DNA of 58,583 bases from Planctomycetota bacterium (GTDB taxonomy: Bacteria; Planctomycetota; Planctomycetia; Pirellulales; Pirellulaceae): positions 1-58,583 of the forward strand of contig VGZA01000036.1 of the NCBI GenBank assembly GCA_016872775.1, given 5' to 3'. The notes below the pieces were generated by a model that was not told the DNA's origin, ran no database searches, and was given only the letters and a program-made list of their open reading frames with translations. Below are positions 56,351 through 58,583 of this stretch, one piece after another. The position numbers and the translations under genes are program-made. The first letter of the stretch is position 1. The number at the start of each line of letters is the position of its first letter.

Positions 56351-57808
56351 TCAGACCAGTATCGCGCGGATTGGCTGACCAAAGTCGATTTCCAGCCGTT
56401 TCTGACCGGGCACTTCCAGACGCCGGGAATCAAGTCCCAACTGGTGCAGCACCGTGGCGTGCAGATCGGTCACATAGTGTCGGTCCTGCACGGCGTGAAA
56501 TCCAAGTTCATCCGTGGCGCCGTGGATCGTACCACCCCGCACTCCCCCGCCCGCCATCCAGATGGAAAATCCGTACGGATGGTGATCGCGGCCATCGGAT
56601 CTCTCGGCGCCTGGCGTGCGCCCGAATTCCGTGCCCCAGACAACAACCGTTTCCTCCAGCAGTCCGCGTTGTTTCAGATCCGCAAGCAAGGCGGCGATCG
56701 GCTGATCGACCGCCGCGCAGCGCGTGGAGTGATTTTCCTTGAGCTTCGAATGCGCGTCCCAGCCATCGTCGTAGATCTGGATGAACCTCACTCCTTGTTC
56801 CACCAGCCGCCGCGCCGCCAGGCAGAGTTGTCCCATGCGCCGCGTCGGATCTTTGTCCAGGCCGTAGGCCGTACGGGTCGACGCAGTCTCCTCGTTGATA
56901 TTCAAAATTCCCGGCACGGCCATCTGCATGCGGAACGCCAGTTCGTACGCCTTGACGCGGGCGGCGAGGGCCTGATCACGCGGGTATTCGGCCTGGGCCA
57001 CTCCATTCAATTCCCGCAGCAGTTCCAGTTCCTCTAGCCGCTGCTGCTCGGAGACTGCGATCGCCGGTTTTCCGAACGCCAGCGGATTGGCGGGATCGAT
57101 ATTCAGCGGCACCGCCGCATGTTCCGGACCAAGATAACTCGCACCGTGCGCGCCCACTCCCCCGCAACAGTCGCCCGGACTCCCGCCCATCACGATAAAC
57201 TGCGGCAGATTGTCGTTCAGCGACCCTAGTCCGTAATGCACCCACGATCCGATCGACGGATGGAAACCGTCAAAAATGTGGCGACCCGTGTGAAACTGCA
57301 GTTGCGCCGCATGATCGTTGTCGGTGGTCCACATCGATCGCACGACGGCGACGTCGTCGATGCATCCCCCGACGTGCGGCCACCAGTCGCTGACCGGAAT
57401 TCCCGAGTCCCCTCGCGGCTTGAACCCGATCTGCGTCGGGTAGAGCGTCGGCATCAGATCGCGCGGCACCCCGGCGAAGTCGCGCACATTGCTGCGATAG
57501 TAGGGGGATTTGACGATCGCGTCGTTGTGCGGGGTCTCGGTAAAAGTCTTGCCGGCGTACTTGTCGATCTCCGGTTTCGGATCAAAGCTCTCCAGATGAC
57601 TCGTGCCGCCAAGCATGCAGAACCAGATAACGCTTTTGGCTCGCGGAGCAAAGTGTGGCCGGCCGTCGGGTATCTCGCCCGTGTTGTGATCGCGGCCCCA
57701 ACCGTCGCGATGCAGCAACGCGCCCAGCGCCAGGCCGGTGAATCCCATGCCGGCATCTGCCAGAAACTGTCGCCTGCGAATTCGTCCACAAGAAAAATGG
57801 CGGCTCAA
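56351..57808 (-). CDS. DUF1501 protein (Tat-exported)
   Basis: 485 residues from TTG 57808, with GAGGAAG six bases upstream. Tat leader RRRQFLADAGMGFTGLALGA. DUF1501 family, a relative of the alkaline-phosphatase/sulfatase fold: KSVIWFCMLGGTSHLESFDP, SPYYRSNVRDF, VAVVRSMWTTDNDHAAQLQF, RFIQIYDDGWDAHSKLKENH and VVVWGTEFGRTPGAERSDGR. These proteins are encoded in large numbers beside DUF1553 cytochrome-type partners in planctomycetes; the reaction is unknown. Here it is 31 bases downstream of such a partner. Confidence 0.94.
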   Translation of the reverse strand: MSRHFSCGRIRRRQFLADAGMGFTGLALGALLHRDGWGRDHNTGEIPDGRPHFAPRAKSVIWFCMLGGTSHLESFDPKPEIDKYAGKTFTETPHNDAIVKSPYYRSNVRDFAGVPRDLMPTLYPTQIGFKPRGDSGIPVSDWWPHVGGCIDDVAVVRSMWTTDNDHAAQLQFHTGRHIFDGFHPSIGSWVHYGLGSLNDNLPQFIVMGGSPGDCCGGVGAHGASYLGPEHAAVPLNIDPANPLAFGKPAIAVSEQQRLEELELLRELNGVAQAEYPRDQALAARVKAYELAFRMQMAVPGILNINEETASTRTAYGLDKDPTRRMGQLCLAARRLVEQGVRFIQIYDDGWDAHSKLKENHSTRCAAVDQPIAALLADLKQRGLLEETVVVWGTEFGRTPGAERSDGRDHHPYGFSIWMAGGGVRGGTIHGATDELGFHAVQDRHYVTDLHATVLHQLGLDSRRLEVPGQKRLEIDFGQPIRAILV

Positions 57809-57839
57809 CGGGACTTCCTCGCCCTAAAGTACAGCTCGA

Positions 57840-58583
57840 TTAGCGTATCGTCACAAAATCGTTATGGTTCAGCAATACATGCGTCAACGACCGCAGCGCG
57901 TCCCGAGGCACCTCGTCGGCATCGTTCGGCCGGTGGCGCACCAGCATCTTTCGGCAGGCCTCAAATTCCGCCGCCTTCGGGGGCCGTGCCAAAATCAACG
58001 CGAACGCCGTCTCAATTACGTCGCCGATTTTCGCCGATCGCCCAGACGAACGCATCTCCCGCAGGATACTCTCACTGATACTCTCGGCCTGCGACAGCGA
58101 TAAGAGGCTGTTGGTCAGCGCCAACGCCTGCTGCGGCATCACGCTCTCCTGCCGCCGGTAGCATTCGTTCGGATTCGCCTGATCGAAAACTTCCAGAAAA
58201 GGCATCTTCTCGTTAGGGGTCGAACGAAAATAGAGGCTGCGACGAGTCGACTGTTCGCCGAGTGATTCGGCGATTTCCGGACCCCCGAACTGTCGGTCGA
58301 GCCGTCCACCGATCGCAAGCACACTATCGCGAACCACTTCGGATTCCATCCGTCGCGAATTCATCCGCCATAGAAATCGATTGCGGGGGTCGATGCTGTA
58401 GTTCTGGTCAGCATTCGGGCCGTCGGTCGACTCGCGTCCGTAAGCCGCGGAACCGACGATGTCGCGATGCAACCGTTTCATGTCCCAGCCCGAGGCGGTA
58501 AACCGATCGGCCAGCCAATCGAGCAGTTCGGGATGGCTGGGGCGCTGTCCATTCATTCCGAAGTTGGCGACGGTCGGCACGAT
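57840..58583 (-). CDS. DUF1553 protein, 5' part beyond window
   Basis: 247 C-terminal residues are in the window; the frame stays open to the right edge (IVPTVANFGMNGQRPSHPEL). DUF1553 signatures: HPELLDWLADRFTASGWDMK, HRDIVGSAAYGRES, DPRNRFLWRMNSRRMESEVV, RRSLYFRSTPNEKMPFLEVF and QQALALTNSLL. Full-length relatives usually carry a signal peptide, a PSD1 c-type cytochrome and DUF1549 upstream. It is co-transcribed with the DUF1501 gene. Confidence 0.93.
   Translation of the reverse strand: MVPTVANFGMNGQRPSHPELLDWLADRFTASGWDMKRLHRDIVGSAAYGRESTDGPNADQNYSIDPRNRFLWRMNSRRMESEVVRDSVLAIGGRLDRQFGGPEIAESLGEQSTRRSLYFRSTPNEKMPFLEVFDQANPNECYRRQESVMPQQALALTNSLLSLSQAESISESILREMRSSGRSAKIGDVIETAFALILARPPKAAEFEACRKMLVRHRPNDADEVPRDALRSLTHVLLNHNDFVTIR

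Overview
The window reads as chromosomal DNA of a planctomycete (Planctomycetota, most likely near Pirellulales/Planctomycetales). The marker families are a DUF1559 pseudopilin-like protein, a DUF1501/DUF1553 pair, a probable DUF1598 protein, a planctomycete sulfatase, a giant surface protein with an N-terminal LETRSLLAG motif and a C-terminal dockerin, and a VWA/MoxR/DUF58 operon. Base composition is moderately GC-rich. No CRISPR array, rRNA or phage block was seen. The family assignments were made by eye, without a database search.

Layout. 1-11 kb: a large unknown membrane protein leaving the left edge, glutamine-dependent NAD synthetase, a secreted DUF1598-like protein, an FHA-GAF-sigma54 activator, then a sulfatase bracketed by a perfect 19-bp inverted repeat, with the 3' end of a decayed group II intron just inside the left arm. 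11-17.6 kb: rpsU, a sugar-type ABC permease and binding lipoprotein with no ATPase, a divergent Gfo/Idh dehydrogenase and cyclase pair, a Tat-exported glycosidase-like protein, and tRNA-Leu(CAG). 17.6-25 kb: a DUF1559 gene with the stub of a second copy, a chimeric transposase relic, SDR, hflX, a ribbon-helix-helix protein, an AAA+ ATPase and an HDOD gene lacking its middle. 25-36.7 kb: aconitase, two long perfect inverted repeats, the 1719-residue metzincin/dockerin surface protein, a tyrosine recombinase, a damaged lipoprotein gene and an NHL propeller lipoprotein.

36.9-47.4 kb is a tightly packed same-strand cluster: two-VWA membrane protein, MoxR ATPase, DUF58, a second VWA membrane protein, cyclophilin, an unknown membrane-anchored protein, a trypsin/PDZ protease and a rhodanese. 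It resembles Bat-type MoxR/VWA operons extended with protein-folding and proteolysis functions, which suggests a cell-envelope quality-control module (inference). An FdhF/YdeP-type molybdopterin oxidoreductase and a glucose-dehydrogenase-like enzyme follow on the opposite strand.

50.9-56.3 kb looks like an accessory island. It opens with the 3' half of a tRNA-Leu gene, carries IS3 and IS256 fragments, a two-gene esterase cassette whose second protein joins a sialate O-acetylesterase to a glycoside-hydrolase-like module, a broken toxin/antitoxin-like pair and a transposase relic. The window ends in a DUF1553-DUF1501 operon cut by the right edge. A recurring theme is decay: at least two genes keep both ends but lack the middle, and several mobile elements survive only as C-terminal stubs.
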